Below are positions 46,685 to 54,358 of a stretch of 63,307 nucleotides of DNA, piece by piece (position 1 is the first letter of the stretch; each line of letters begins with the position of its first letter). The notes under the pieces are model-generated. The model was not told the DNA's origin. It did no database searches and saw only the letters and a program-made list of their open reading frames with translations. Origin of the DNA: Candidatus Accumulibacter meliphilus (GTDB taxonomy: Bacteria > Pseudomonadota > Gammaproteobacteria > Burkholderiales > Rhodocyclaceae); contig QPGA01000014.1 of NCBI GenBank assembly GCA_003332265.1, forward strand, positions 2,094 to 65,400, read 5' to 3'. Made by a program: the position numbers and the translations under genes.

Positions 46685-46758
46685 TGGAGCGGGTGAAGGG
46701 AATCGAACCCTCGTCATAAGCTTGGAAGGCTTCAGCTCTACCATTGAGCTACACCCGC
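46685..46758 (-). tRNA. tRNA-Gly (TCC)
   Basis: A 74-nt cloverleaf on the minus strand with encoded CCA. The acceptor GCGGGTG pairs with CACCCGC. The anticodon loop CTTCCAA gives TCC. The T arm is GAGGGTTCGATTCCCTT. It is followed 48 bp later by tRNA-Thr. Confidence 0.95.
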
Positions 46759-46809
46759 AAAACCATTACCCGAAGCACGCTAAAACAAGGCCACCAACAG
46801 CGGCATTTT

Positions 46810-46894
46810 TGGTGGAGGGAGAAGGATTCGAACCTTCGAAGGCAGAGCCGTCAGATTTACAGTCTGATCCCGTTGGCCACTTGGGTATCCCTCC
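46810..46894 (-). tRNA. tRNA-Tyr (GTA)
   Basis: An 85-nt class II tRNA with a long variable arm and encoded CCA. The acceptor GGAGGGA pairs with TCCCTCC and the anticodon loop CTGTAAA gives GTA. It is first in the tyr-gly-thr-tuf transcript. Confidence 0.95.
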
Positions 46895-46909
46895 AGCTCA
46901 GAACCCAGG

Positions 46910-46938
46910 ATTCTGGCACCTGGGAAAATAACTGTCAA
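46910..46938 (-). promoter_or_regulatory. Promoter of the tRNA-Tyr/Gly/Thr-tuf transcript
   Basis: Minus-strand consensus TTGACA (46933-46938), 17-bp spacer, CAGAAT (46910-46915), 16 bp upstream of the tRNA-Tyr 5' end. An A/T-rich stretch upstream (AAAAACAATT) could act as an UP element. Confidence 0.65.
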
Positions 46939-47075
46939 ATTGTTTTTCGAGCAGCGCAAGATTATAGACGAGAAGCGAAGCCCGCGTACAGCTCTTTTGA
47001 CACTTTCGCGTACGCAAGGGCGTAAAATCGCCTGCGTCCCTATCCGTAGCACGAAAAAAGGATCCTCCTGGCGCG

Positions 47076-47530
47076 ATGAGCCCCTCACTGAACAGTCCTT
47101 TGCCCAAGCACCCGCCTCTCCCTGAGCATCTCGTGGCGACCCTGAAAGACCGCTTTGCCTCGCGTTTCTCGCAGGGCGAGTCGATTCGCATACCCATCGT
47201 CCCCTATGGCGTCGGTAGTTCGGTCGAAGTCGGGGTCACGCGCCTGCAGCTGAACGCAGCCCTGAAGAGCAGCGGGCTATTCGTTCCGATTGACCCGGGC
47301 GACAATGTGCCGGGCATGACGGTGATCCTGGCCGACGGGCAAATCATCAAGGCCAGCGGCGGTCAGCGAACAAGCGCAGATCGTGCTGGGGATTGCCGGC
47401 AGTTTCGGCGGCCAGGAGTTCGCCTGGGCGACGCACAACGAGGACCGTTCGCGCCTGTGGCAGGCTGAGCGAGCAGGCCAGCAACCCGGCCTGGCAGGGC
47501 CCCGGCGCGGGCCATGCGCTCATGTAGCCC
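47076..47530 (+). pseudogene. Multiply deleted FAD-linked oxidase (GlcD/D-lactate dehydrogenase family) remnant
   Basis: Pieces of one family appear in the right order but with large parts missing. LPEHLVATLKDRFASRFSQGE is the N-terminus, PIVPYGVGSS the FAD-binding motif, VGVTRLQLNAALKSSGLFVPIDPG the next block and MTVILADGQIIKASGG a later one. Then, in another frame, comes AVSEQAQIVLGIAGSFGGQEFAWATHNEDRSRLWQAE from the C-terminal half. About 450 nt remain of an expected 1.4 kb. The GlyGly and lid segments between blocks are gone, so it cannot be functional. Family assignment is from remembered GlcD sequence order. Confidence 0.7.
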
Positions 47531-47574
47531 CTGCCGACATTCCAACGCAGCGCCCAATCCTCCGGAGCAAGACC

Positions 47575-48366
47575 TTGTCTTCACCCGCACCCGAATCCAC
47601 TGACGCCGGGCTGCCCGTCTTTGCCTCGCAACTTCGTCAACTGGCCCTGCAACTCGCCGCGACACTCGCCGTGCTGTCGCTGGCCTGGCCATATTACGGA
47701 CTGCGCAACGAGCCGCTGCCGTGGCCACAAACCGCTCTGGCCATTGGCGCCACCGCCCTGCTCTTCGCCAGTCTCACGCGTCAGGCCTGGTGGTGGCGGC
47801 TGATCCACGCGCTCTTCGTACCGCTGGCGTGGTCGGCTTCGATGATCGGCATTGACCCGGGCTGGTACCTGCTGCTGTTCTTCGTGCTGCTACTCGTCTA
47901 TCGCGGCGCACTAGGTGGCCAGATACCGCTCTTCCTGTCCAACGCAGCCACCGCGGCAGCCCTCGCCGCGTTGACCCGAGAGCTGCCCCAGATGCGCTTT
48001 CTCGACCTTGGCGCCGGTGTCGGCAGCGTGCTCGGTCCGCTCGCCCGGCAGCGGCCCGATGCGCACTTCACCGGCGTCGAGAATGCGCCAGCGGCCTGGG
48101 CCTGCGGACGCCTGCGCATGGCCGGGCTAGGCAACTGCGACTGGCGCTGGGGCGACCTCTGGCGCACCGAACTGTGCGCCTACGACGTCGTCTATGCCTT
48201 CCTCTCACCGGTCCCGATGGCCGCCCTCTGGGAAAAGGCGCAGCGGGAAATGCGCCCCGGCGCGCTGTTCATCAGTAACAGTTTCGCGGTGCCCGATGTC
48301 GCCGCCGAGCAGGTCATCGAAGTCGACGACGCGCGCCAGACGCGACTGTTCTGCTACCGCCTGTGA
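47575..48366 (+). CDS. Membrane-anchored class I SAM-dependent methyltransferase
   Basis: A 263-residue protein. Four hydrophobic segments fill residues about 14-120. They are followed by a methyltransferase domain with MRFLDLGAGVGSVLGPLARQRPDAHFTGVENAP (SAM motif I and acidic loop), WGDLWRTELCAYDVVYAFLSPVPM and ALFISNSFAVPD. TTG 47575 is chosen because CGGAG lies 9 nt upstream and upstream codons belong to the neighbouring pseudogene. The substrate is unknown. Confidence 0.75.
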   Translation: MSSPAPESTDAGLPVFASQLRQLALQLAATLAVLSLAWPYYGLRNEPLPWPQTALAIGATALLFASLTRQAWWWRLIHALFVPLAWSASMIGIDPGWYLLLFFVLLLVYRGALGGQIPLFLSNAATAAALAALTRELPQMRFLDLGAGVGSVLGPLARQRPDAHFTGVENAPAAWACGRLRMAGLGNCDWRWGDLWRTELCAYDVVYAFLSPVPMAALWEKAQREMRPGALFISNSFAVPDVAAEQVIEVDDARQTRLFCYRL

Positions 48367-48526
48367 GCGCGCCCCGGGACGACGCTTCATGCGCGCTTCA
48401 TGCGCACACCGAGGTCGGCCGCCACGGTTGCCAGCGAGCAGCGATTGCCAACAGTCGGCGCCCCACCCCGGAGACGGTGAAACTTTGCTAACATGACCGA
48501 TTCCATCACCACCGGAGCCGAAAAAA

Positions 48527-48976
48527 ATGTCCAGTAACGATTCTCTAACCGATCCGATGAGCTTCGCCAAAAAAATGTTTGGCAATATGGGCTTTTCCTT
48601 GCCGGGCATGGTCACCCCGACGCTGGACGTTGATGAAATCGAGAAGAAGGTCAAGGATCTCAAAGCCGTCGAGAGCTGGCTGAAAATGAATTTGTCGATG
48701 CTGCAGATGACCATCCAGGGCCTGGAAATGCAATGCGTGACGCTCAACGCTGTGCGCGCGATGAGCCAGATGGGCACCAGTCTCACAGCCGGTGCCACCG
48801 CCGGAAGCGACGACACGCAGACGACAGCGCTTGGCAGTCCAGAAGGCGCCGATGCGCTCAAACAGGCGGCAATGTGGCCCTGGACCATGATGCAGCAGAT
48901 GCAGGAACAGATGAAGCAGGCTGCGGCCGCCGCGCAACAGGCGGCTTCAGGCGACGACGCGCCGAAGAAGCCCTAA
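48527..48976 (+). CDS. phaM: PhaM-like polyhydroxyalkanoate granule regulatory protein
   Basis: A 149-residue protein. GMVTPTLDVDEIEKKVKDLKAVESWLKMNLSMLQMTIQGLEMQ (residues about 27-70) is the PhaM family core. PhaM binds PHA synthase and the nucleoid to set granule number and segregation in Ralstonia. The C-terminal Gln/Ala-rich helix ends in PKKP, shorter than the PAKKA-type DNA-binding tail of Ralstonia PhaM. CCGGAG precedes the ATG. It stands between the methyltransferase and the convergent CoA-transferase gene. Confidence 0.82.
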   Translation: MSSNDSLTDPMSFAKKMFGNMGFSLPGMVTPTLDVDEIEKKVKDLKAVESWLKMNLSMLQMTIQGLEMQCVTLNAVRAMSQMGTSLTAGATAGSDDTQTTALGSPEGADALKQAAMWPWTMMQQMQEQMKQAAAAAQQAASGDDAPKKP

Positions 48977-49006
48977 GCACACAGGGGCAAGCCGACGGCC
49001 GCGGCG

Positions 49007-50182
49007 TCAGATGATCGACGCCGCGCGCATGGCGATGATCTCGCTCGCCGCAAACCCTGCCTCGCGCAGGATCTCCTCGCCGTGCTCGCCAGCAGCGGGC
49101 GCAGCGCGCTCGACCGCAAAAACCCAGCCCGAGAGCTTCACCGGCGGCGCGTACTGAACAACCCCGTCAGCGTGCACCGCCATCTGACGCGCGACAAAAT
49201 GCGCATGTTCGAGAGCCTCCGCCACAGCGAGTACCGGCGTCACGCAGCAATCGATGTCGGCAAAGAAGTTGCTCCAGTCGGCCTGTGTGCGACTCGCAAA
49301 GAGGGTCTCTATTTCCGCGCGCAAGGCAAGCGCGGTCGCGCCGCGCACAGCGTGCAGGGGCTTCCAGTCAGGACGTTCCAGTGCCGCACAGAAGACGTCC
49401 CAGAACTTCTTCTCGAGCGGCGCGACAGCCATGTAGCGACTATCCGCTGTGGCGTACACCCCATAGCCAGGGTCAGCTCCGGTAAGCAGATCGCGCCCGC
49501 GCTCGGGCAGGCCGCCAGCACTCTGCATCGCGAACAGCGGAAAAAGGTTGTGTGCCAGAACCGCGTCGCTCATCGCCACGTCGACCAGGCGACCCTGGCC
49601 ACTGCGCTGAGCATCGAACAAGGCCGCGAGAATACCCATAACGGCGCTCATCGCGCCGCCCAACAAGTCGCCCATCTGCAGATTGGGGATCGCTGGCGGC
49701 CCCCCATCGACACCAATCTGATCGAGGACACCGGCCAGGCCAATGTAGTTGAGATCGTGCCCAGCGGCCATCGCCAGCGGTCCACTCTGGCCATAACCGG
49801 TGATCGCGCAATAGACCAGCTTGGGGTTGATCGAGCGCAGCGCCGGATAGCCGATGCCGAGCCGGTCGCTGACCCCGGGCCGGAAACTCTCGACCAGCAC
49901 GTCGGCAGTAGTCGCCAGACGCAGCAAGACTGCCTGCCCCTGTTCCTGTTTGAGGTCGAGGCATAGACCGCGCTTGTTGCGGTTGACGCTGCGATAGAAA
50001 GCACTGACCCCAGCCGGGCCCTCGCCGAGCAAGCGCGCGTAATCGCCAGCCCCATGATCTTCGATCTTGATCACATCGGCGCCCAGGTCGGCCAGATGCA
50101 AGCTCGCCACTGGGCCGGGAAGCAGACGGGTCAGATCAAGAACACGCACTCCGCGCAGGGGTGCGCCACTCATCGCACTCAT
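49007..50182 (-). CDS. CaiB/BaiF (type III) CoA transferase family protein
   Basis: Family III CoA transferase or racemase of 391 residues. GVRVLDLTRLLPGPVASLHLADLGADVIKIEDHGAGDYAR and FYRSVNRNKRGLCLDLKQEQG are N-terminal hallmarks, with a conserved Asp in NLQMGDLLGGAMSAVMGILAAL near residue 170. The start at 50182 overlaps the stop of the upstream gene (ATGA); the open frame upstream is out-of-frame coding for that gene. Alpha-methylacyl-CoA racemase is an alternative function within this family. It is last in the importer-ligase operon. Confidence 0.88.
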   Translation of the reverse strand: MSAMSGAPLRGVRVLDLTRLLPGPVASLHLADLGADVIKIEDHGAGDYARLLGEGPAGVSAFYRSVNRNKRGLCLDLKQEQGQAVLLRLATTADVLVESFRPGVSDRLGIGYPALRSINPKLVYCAITGYGQSGPLAMAAGHDLNYIGLAGVLDQIGVDGGPPAIPNLQMGDLLGGAMSAVMGILAALFDAQRSGQGRLVDVAMSDAVLAHNLFPLFAMQSAGGLPERGRDLLTGADPGYGVYATADSRYMAVAPLEKKFWDVFCAALERPDWKPLHAVRGATALALRAEIETLFASRTQADWSNFFADIDCCVTPVLAVAEALEHAHFVARQMAVHADGVVQYAPPVKLSGWVFAVERAAPAAGEHGEEILREAGFAASEIIAMRAASII

Positions 50183-50697
50183 CGCTCGTCCTCGCAGCGC
50201 TCGAGCCAGGCCGCATCCATGTCGATCAGCGCCCCCTTCTGCAGGGTCTGCTCCAGGAACTGACCGCGGAACAGCCATCCTGGCGTGCCGTGCTGATGCG
50301 ACCACGGCGTTTCCCATTCGGAGACCAGCACCTGCACGCGCGTCACCTCGACCTCCCGGGGCAGCGTATCCACAACGCTCACCGAAGCCGGCTCCACGCA
50401 AGGCATCGCGGCCGCCAGGCGCGCGTGGTCGGCTGCTGTATAGGCGGCAGCGGGTTTGCCGAGGTGTGGACAGCGATCAAGCTGCCGCCGCTGGCGGGAA
50501 AGCGCGGCGATCGAACCTTTCAGCCAATAGGTCGGCGCCTTCAGCAGCCGGCCGGCGCCGCCTTCACTAAAGATCACGCAGTCACCGAGCTGCGGCGCGG
50601 ACGCAGCAGAGGAAGCGCTTGCCGCCGGCGCAGCGTCGTCAGCGAGCAGCGCAGCAGCCAGCAATGAACCGGCAATGACGGCCAGTACGCGCCTCAT
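50179..50697 (-). CDS. Conserved-looking exported protein of unknown function
   Basis: A 172-residue protein with an N-terminal signal peptide (MRRVLAVIAGSLLAAALLADDA). The mature part has C40, C76, C100 and C168, so disulfides are possible. It includes the aromatic stretch SEWETPWSHQHGTPGWLFRGQFL. I do not recognise the family. It overlaps the PaaK-like gene upstream and the CaiB gene downstream by 4 nt each, which ties it firmly to this operon, so a role in periplasmic handling of the same substrate is possible. Confidence 0.7.
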   Translation of the reverse strand: MRRVLAVIAGSLLAAALLADDAAPAASASSAASAPQLGDCVIFSEGGAGRLLKAPTYWLKGSIAALSRQRRQLDRCPHLGKPAAAYTAADHARLAAAMPCVEPASVSVVDTLPREVEVTRVQVLVSEWETPWSHQHGTPGWLFRGQFLEQTLQKGALIDMDAAWLERCEDER

Positions 50698-51926
50698 TCG
50701 TAGCTGCGCAGGTCTTCGATCACCTTGCCGTCGTTGGCCAGGGCTCCCGCAGCCCGGAAAGCCACCTCGGCACGCAGCTTGGTGAGCTCGCGAATGCTGG
50801 CCACCAGCGCCGCCTGCAGTGCGTCCGAGGGCTGCGCGACCTCGCAGTACAGGGTCATTCGATCCCGACCGCCGGCATTGTCGACCACCAGCCGCGCGCG
50901 GCCAATTTCGCCGTGCCGCGCGACAAGCGCCGCGACCTGCGAAGGGTGTACGAACATCCCCTTGACCTTGGTCGTCTGATCCGCGCGCCCCAGCCAGCCC
51001 CTGATGCGCACATTGGTCCTGCCGCAGGGGCTGATCCCCGGCAGAAAGGCCGAAAGATCGCCGGTAGCAAAGCGAATCAGCGGGTAATCCGGATTGAAAC
51101 TGGTCACCACCACTTCGCCGACCTCCCCTTCGGCCACCGGATCGCCGGTACCGGGACGAACGATTTCGAGCAGCACCTCTTCCTCGACGACCAGCCCCTC
51201 CTCACTCGGCGTCTCATAGGCAATCAGGCCGAGATCGGCAGACGCATAGGCCTGGCGAACAAGCACGCCACGCTCATTGAGCAGCTTGCGCAGCGTCGGC
51301 GGCAAAGCTTCGCCCGAGACGACCGCCTTGCGCAATGAGCTGACATCGGCACCTACTTCGTCGGCTTTGTCGAGAATGATGCGCAGAAACGAAGGCGTGC
51401 CGACATAGGCCACCGGCTTGAGGTCGGCAATCGCCTGCACCTGCATATCGGTCTGGCCGACGCCGGCTGGAAAAACCGGACAACCGAGCTTCTGCGCCGC
51501 GCCTTCGAGCATGAAGCCGGCCGGTGTGAAATGGTAGGAAAAAGTGTTGTGCACCAGATCGCCGGCCCGGAACCCGGTGGCAAAGAGGACGCGCGCGAAA
51601 CGCCACCAGTCCTGGCCACGGCCCTCGGGATCATAGATCGGACCCGGCGAAGCAAAAACCCGGGACAAGCCGGTCATTGGCGTCGCCGTCAGGCCACCGA
51701 AAGGCAGTGCCGCGCGTTGCAGTTGGCCGAGCTCGCTCTTGCGCGTCACCGGCAGTGTTGCCAGTGCAGCGCGCGAATCGATGGTGTCGGCGGCAAGGCC
51801 AGCAAACAGCTGGCGCCAGTACGCTGAATTCCTCTTGGCATGCTCAAGCTGCTGCGACAGGCGTCCCATCAGCCAGGCTTCGCGCTCGGCCGGCGAACGC
51901 GTTTCCAGAGAATCGTAGTAATCCAT
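50694..51926 (-). CDS. Phenylacetate-CoA ligase-like AMP-forming enzyme
   Basis: Adenylate-forming acyl/aryl-CoA ligase of 410 residues, the length of PaaK. Features are DYYDSLETRSPAEREAWLMGRL at the start, HNTFSYHFTPAGFMLEGAAQKLGCPVFPAGVGQTDMQV, GTPSFLRIILDKA, YASADLGLIAYE, LIRFATGDLS and a C-terminal RIRGWLGRADQTTKVKGMFVHPSQV carrying the lid motif. The usual P-loop TSGTTG is replaced by VFASPGP, as in some PaaK relatives. It follows livF by about 100 bp in the same operon. Confidence 0.86.
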   Translation of the reverse strand: MDYYDSLETRSPAEREAWLMGRLSQQLEHAKRNSAYWRQLFAGLAADTIDSRAALATLPVTRKSELGQLQRAALPFGGLTATPMTGLSRVFASPGPIYDPEGRGQDWWRFARVLFATGFRAGDLVHNTFSYHFTPAGFMLEGAAQKLGCPVFPAGVGQTDMQVQAIADLKPVAYVGTPSFLRIILDKADEVGADVSSLRKAVVSGEALPPTLRKLLNERGVLVRQAYASADLGLIAYETPSEEGLVVEEEVLLEIVRPGTGDPVAEGEVGEVVVTSFNPDYPLIRFATGDLSAFLPGISPCGRTNVRIRGWLGRADQTTKVKGMFVHPSQVAALVARHGEIGRARLVVDNAGGRDRMTLYCEVAQPSDALQAALVASIRELTKLRAEVAFRAAGALANDGKVIEDLRSYE

Positions 51927-52028
51927 GGCTTGTCACTCACACGATAAGAAAGTTCGCGCCAAACAGTGAAGACAGCCCGCCATGCCGCCACCAAAGCAGA
52001 CAGCGCGACGCGGCAGCCCACGGGCGGT

Positions 52029-52841
52029 TCAGGAAAGCCAGCGCTTGCGACGACGATAGTGCTTGACGTCTTTGAAGCTCTTGCGCCCGGCCGACGACAG
52101 GCCGAGGTAGAACTCCTTGACGTCTTCGTTGGCAGCGAGTTCCTTGGCGGCACCCTCCATGACCACGCGGCCGTTTTCGAGAATGTAGCCAAAGTCTGCG
52201 TAACGCAGCGCCATGTTGGTGTTCTGTTCCGCGAGGAGGAAGGTCACGCCTTCCTTCTGATTCAGATCCTTGACGATGCCGAACACCTCATCGACGATTT
52301 GCGGCGCCAGACCCATCGACGGCTCGTCGAGCAGCACCATGCTTGGCTTGGCCATCAGCGCCCGGCCGACGGCGCACATCTGTTGCTCGCCACCCGAGGT
52401 GTAGGCCGCCTGGCTGCTGCGGCGCGTCTTCAGGCGTGGAAAATACGAGTAGACTTTTTCCAGAGTCTCGTTGATGGCCGCTTTGCCATCACGGCGCGTG
52501 TAGGCACCAGTGAGCAGGTTTTCCTCGATGCTCAGGTGGCCAAAGCAGTGCCGCCCCTCCATCACCTGAATGACGCCGCGTTTAACGAGGTCGGCCGGCG
52601 TCAGCGCCTCGATGCGCTCGTCGCGCAACTCAATGCTTCCTTTGGTGACTTCGCCGCGCTCGCCGTGCAACAGATTGCTGACCGCGCGCAGGGTCGTCGT
52701 CTTGCCGGCACCGTTGCCGCCAAGCAGCGCCACGACACCGCCTTCGGGAACGCTGAAGGAAACGCCCTTGAGAACCAGGATCACGTGGTTGTAGATGACC
52801 TCGATGCTATTGACTCGGAGAAGGATGTTGGCAGTGCTCAT
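52029..52841 (-). CDS. livF: HAAT-family ABC transporter ATP-binding protein (LivF type)
   Basis: ATPase of 270 residues for hydrophobic amino acid or aromatic/organic acid uptake. It has GGNGAGKTTT (Walker A), YTSGGEQQMCAVGRALM (signature), MVLLDEPSMGLAP (Walker B) and LLAEQNTNMAL. ATG 52841 (MSTANILLRVNSIEVIYNHV) is the family start; upstream codons fall in the hairpin element. The C-terminus has an additional basic tail (KSFKDVKHYRRRKRW). Confidence 0.9.
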   Translation of the reverse strand: MSTANILLRVNSIEVIYNHVILVLKGVSFSVPEGGVVALLGGNGAGKTTTLRAVSNLLHGERGEVTKGSIELRDERIEALTPADLVKRGVIQVMEGRHCFGHLSIEENLLTGAYTRRDGKAAINETLEKVYSYFPRLKTRRSSQAAYTSGGEQQMCAVGRALMAKPSMVLLDEPSMGLAPQIVDEVFGIVKDLNQKEGVTFLLAEQNTNMALRYADFGYILENGRVVMEGAAKELAANEDVKEFYLGLSSAGRKSFKDVKHYRRRKRWLS

Positions 52842-52864
52842 GGCGTCTCTTCGCTCAGCGGGCC

Positions 52865-52917
52865 GCCCTCCCGCAAGCGGGAGGGCTGACAAAGGACTCG
52901 CGGTGACGAGTCCACGG
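52865..52917 (+). repeat. Dispersed two-hairpin element, copy C (diverged)
   Basis: Perfect GCCCTCCCGC-AA-GCGGGAGGGC (52865-52886) and GGACTCG...CGAGTCC (52894-52913) in the livJ-livF spacer. The architecture, and CCGTGGAC on the opposite strand, link it to copy D. The element ends at the stop codon of the binding-protein gene. It could reduce readthrough or protect the upstream mRNA. Confidence 0.6.
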
Positions 52918-52920
52918 CAC

Positions 52921-54261
52921 TTACTTGTTGCACTCCTCGGGCGTGCGCGGCGTCAGGTTCTTCTCTTCCGCGTACTTGCCGGAGGCGAGCATGACCATCG
53001 GGCGCAAAGTCGTGTCGTCGGCCTGATACCAGTCGGGGGAAACAAACTCCCACTTCTTGCCGTTCCAGGTCTGAATGCGTACCCACGACGATCCCATGTG
53101 GTCCAGGCAGGAAGTCTTCACCGGACGCATCACGCCAGCGAAGCCCATTGCATCGAGCGTTTTCTGGTCGAGATCGAGATGCTCGAGACCCCAACGCACC
53201 TGCTCGCCGGTCATCACCTTGCCCTTGCCGTAGCGCTCCTGGGCCTTGCGAACCCCTTCGACGGCGAGCATCGCCGAAATCAGGCCACGCATGTAGAGCA
53301 CGTCGCCGACCTCCTCTTTTGGTCCGGTCCCCTCACCCTTGGCGTGCAAGGCAGCAAGAACGTCCTTGGCGATCCTGGAATTGTGCTCGGCACCATGCTG
53401 CAAAGTCAGCGCGCTATAGCCTTTAGCCCCCTCACCAACGTCTTTGACATCGGGTTCGGCGCCCGCCCACCAGATGCCCAGCATCTTGTTGCGCGGATAA
53501 CCGGTCGCCTGCGCCTCACGTAGAGCGGTCGAATTCATCACCCCCCAGCCCCAGAGCAGAACGTAGTCGGGCTTGCTCTGCCGGATCTGCAGCCAGGTTG
53601 CTTTCTGCTCGACGCCGGGGTGCGCCACGGGCAGCAGTTGCACCTGGAAACCATGCTTCTTGCCCAATTCCTCGAGGACCGGAATCGGTTCCTTGCCGTA
53701 CGGACTGTCGTGATACACCAGAGCGATTTTCTTGCCTTTCAGCTTGTCGGCGCCGCCTTCCTGCTTGGCGATGTACTGAATCGCAACGTCAGCGCCAACC
53801 CAGTAGGTACCAAGCAAGGGGAAGTTCCAGGGAAAGACCGCGCCGTTTGTCGATTCGCTACGGCCGTAACCGGCGGTGATCAACGGAATCTTGTCTTTCG
53901 GTGCCTTTTCGGTCAGCGCAAAGGTAACGCCGGTCGACAGGGGCTGGAAGTTCGTCGCACCGCCGTGCTTGCCTTTCAGACGCTCGTAGCACTCGACACC
54001 GCGGTCGGTGGCGTAACCCGTCTCACACTCCTCGAAAATGAGCTTGACGCCGTTGATACCGCCCTGCGCGTTGACCAGCTTCAGGTAATCAACATAACCA
54101 TTGGCCCAGGGAGCGCCGTTTGGAGCGTAGGCGCCGGTGCGGTACACCAGGACCGGAAAGTACTGTTCCTTGGCCTGCTGCGCCGCCGCCGGCGCGGTCG
54201 CCAGCGACGACAGAGCGATGGCGCCCAGTGAAGCAGTAAGTACGAGCTTGCTTAAGTTCAT
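52921..54261 (-). CDS. HAAT-family ABC transporter substrate-binding protein
   Basis: Periplasmic receptor of 446 residues with a Sec signal peptide (MNLSKLVLTASLGAIALSSLATAPAAAQQ). The mature protein matches the LivJ/AmiC-like type I fold: FPVLVYRTGAYAPNGAPWANGYVDYLKLVNAQGGINGVKLIFEECETGYATDRGVECYERL. It is longer than LivJ (about 370), like receptors for aromatic or other organic acids. The genes for ligases at both ends of the operon suggest a carboxylic acid rather than leucine as substrate; that is inference. Confidence 0.88.
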   Translation of the reverse strand: MNLSKLVLTASLGAIALSSLATAPAAAQQAKEQYFPVLVYRTGAYAPNGAPWANGYVDYLKLVNAQGGINGVKLIFEECETGYATDRGVECYERLKGKHGGATNFQPLSTGVTFALTEKAPKDKIPLITAGYGRSESTNGAVFPWNFPLLGTYWVGADVAIQYIAKQEGGADKLKGKKIALVYHDSPYGKEPIPVLEELGKKHGFQVQLLPVAHPGVEQKATWLQIRQSKPDYVLLWGWGVMNSTALREAQATGYPRNKMLGIWWAGAEPDVKDVGEGAKGYSALTLQHGAEHNSRIAKDVLAALHAKGEGTGPKEEVGDVLYMRGLISAMLAVEGVRKAQERYGKGKVMTGEQVRWGLEHLDLDQKTLDAMGFAGVMRPVKTSCLDHMGSSWVRIQTWNGKKWEFVSPDWYQADDTTLRPMVMLASGKYAEEKNLTPRTPEECNK

Positions 54262-54358
54262 TCGTGTCTCCTCTTATTGAAATGGCGATACCACTGCAAC
54301 AACACCTACGACTGCGACAAACTCCATTACAAATGTGAAGCGGCCCGCTCCCCGCGCA

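Noticed and set aside
46979-47036. TTGACA...TAAAAT promoter for the oxidase remnant
   Set aside because: The spacer is 20 bp, too long for a good sigma-70 promoter.
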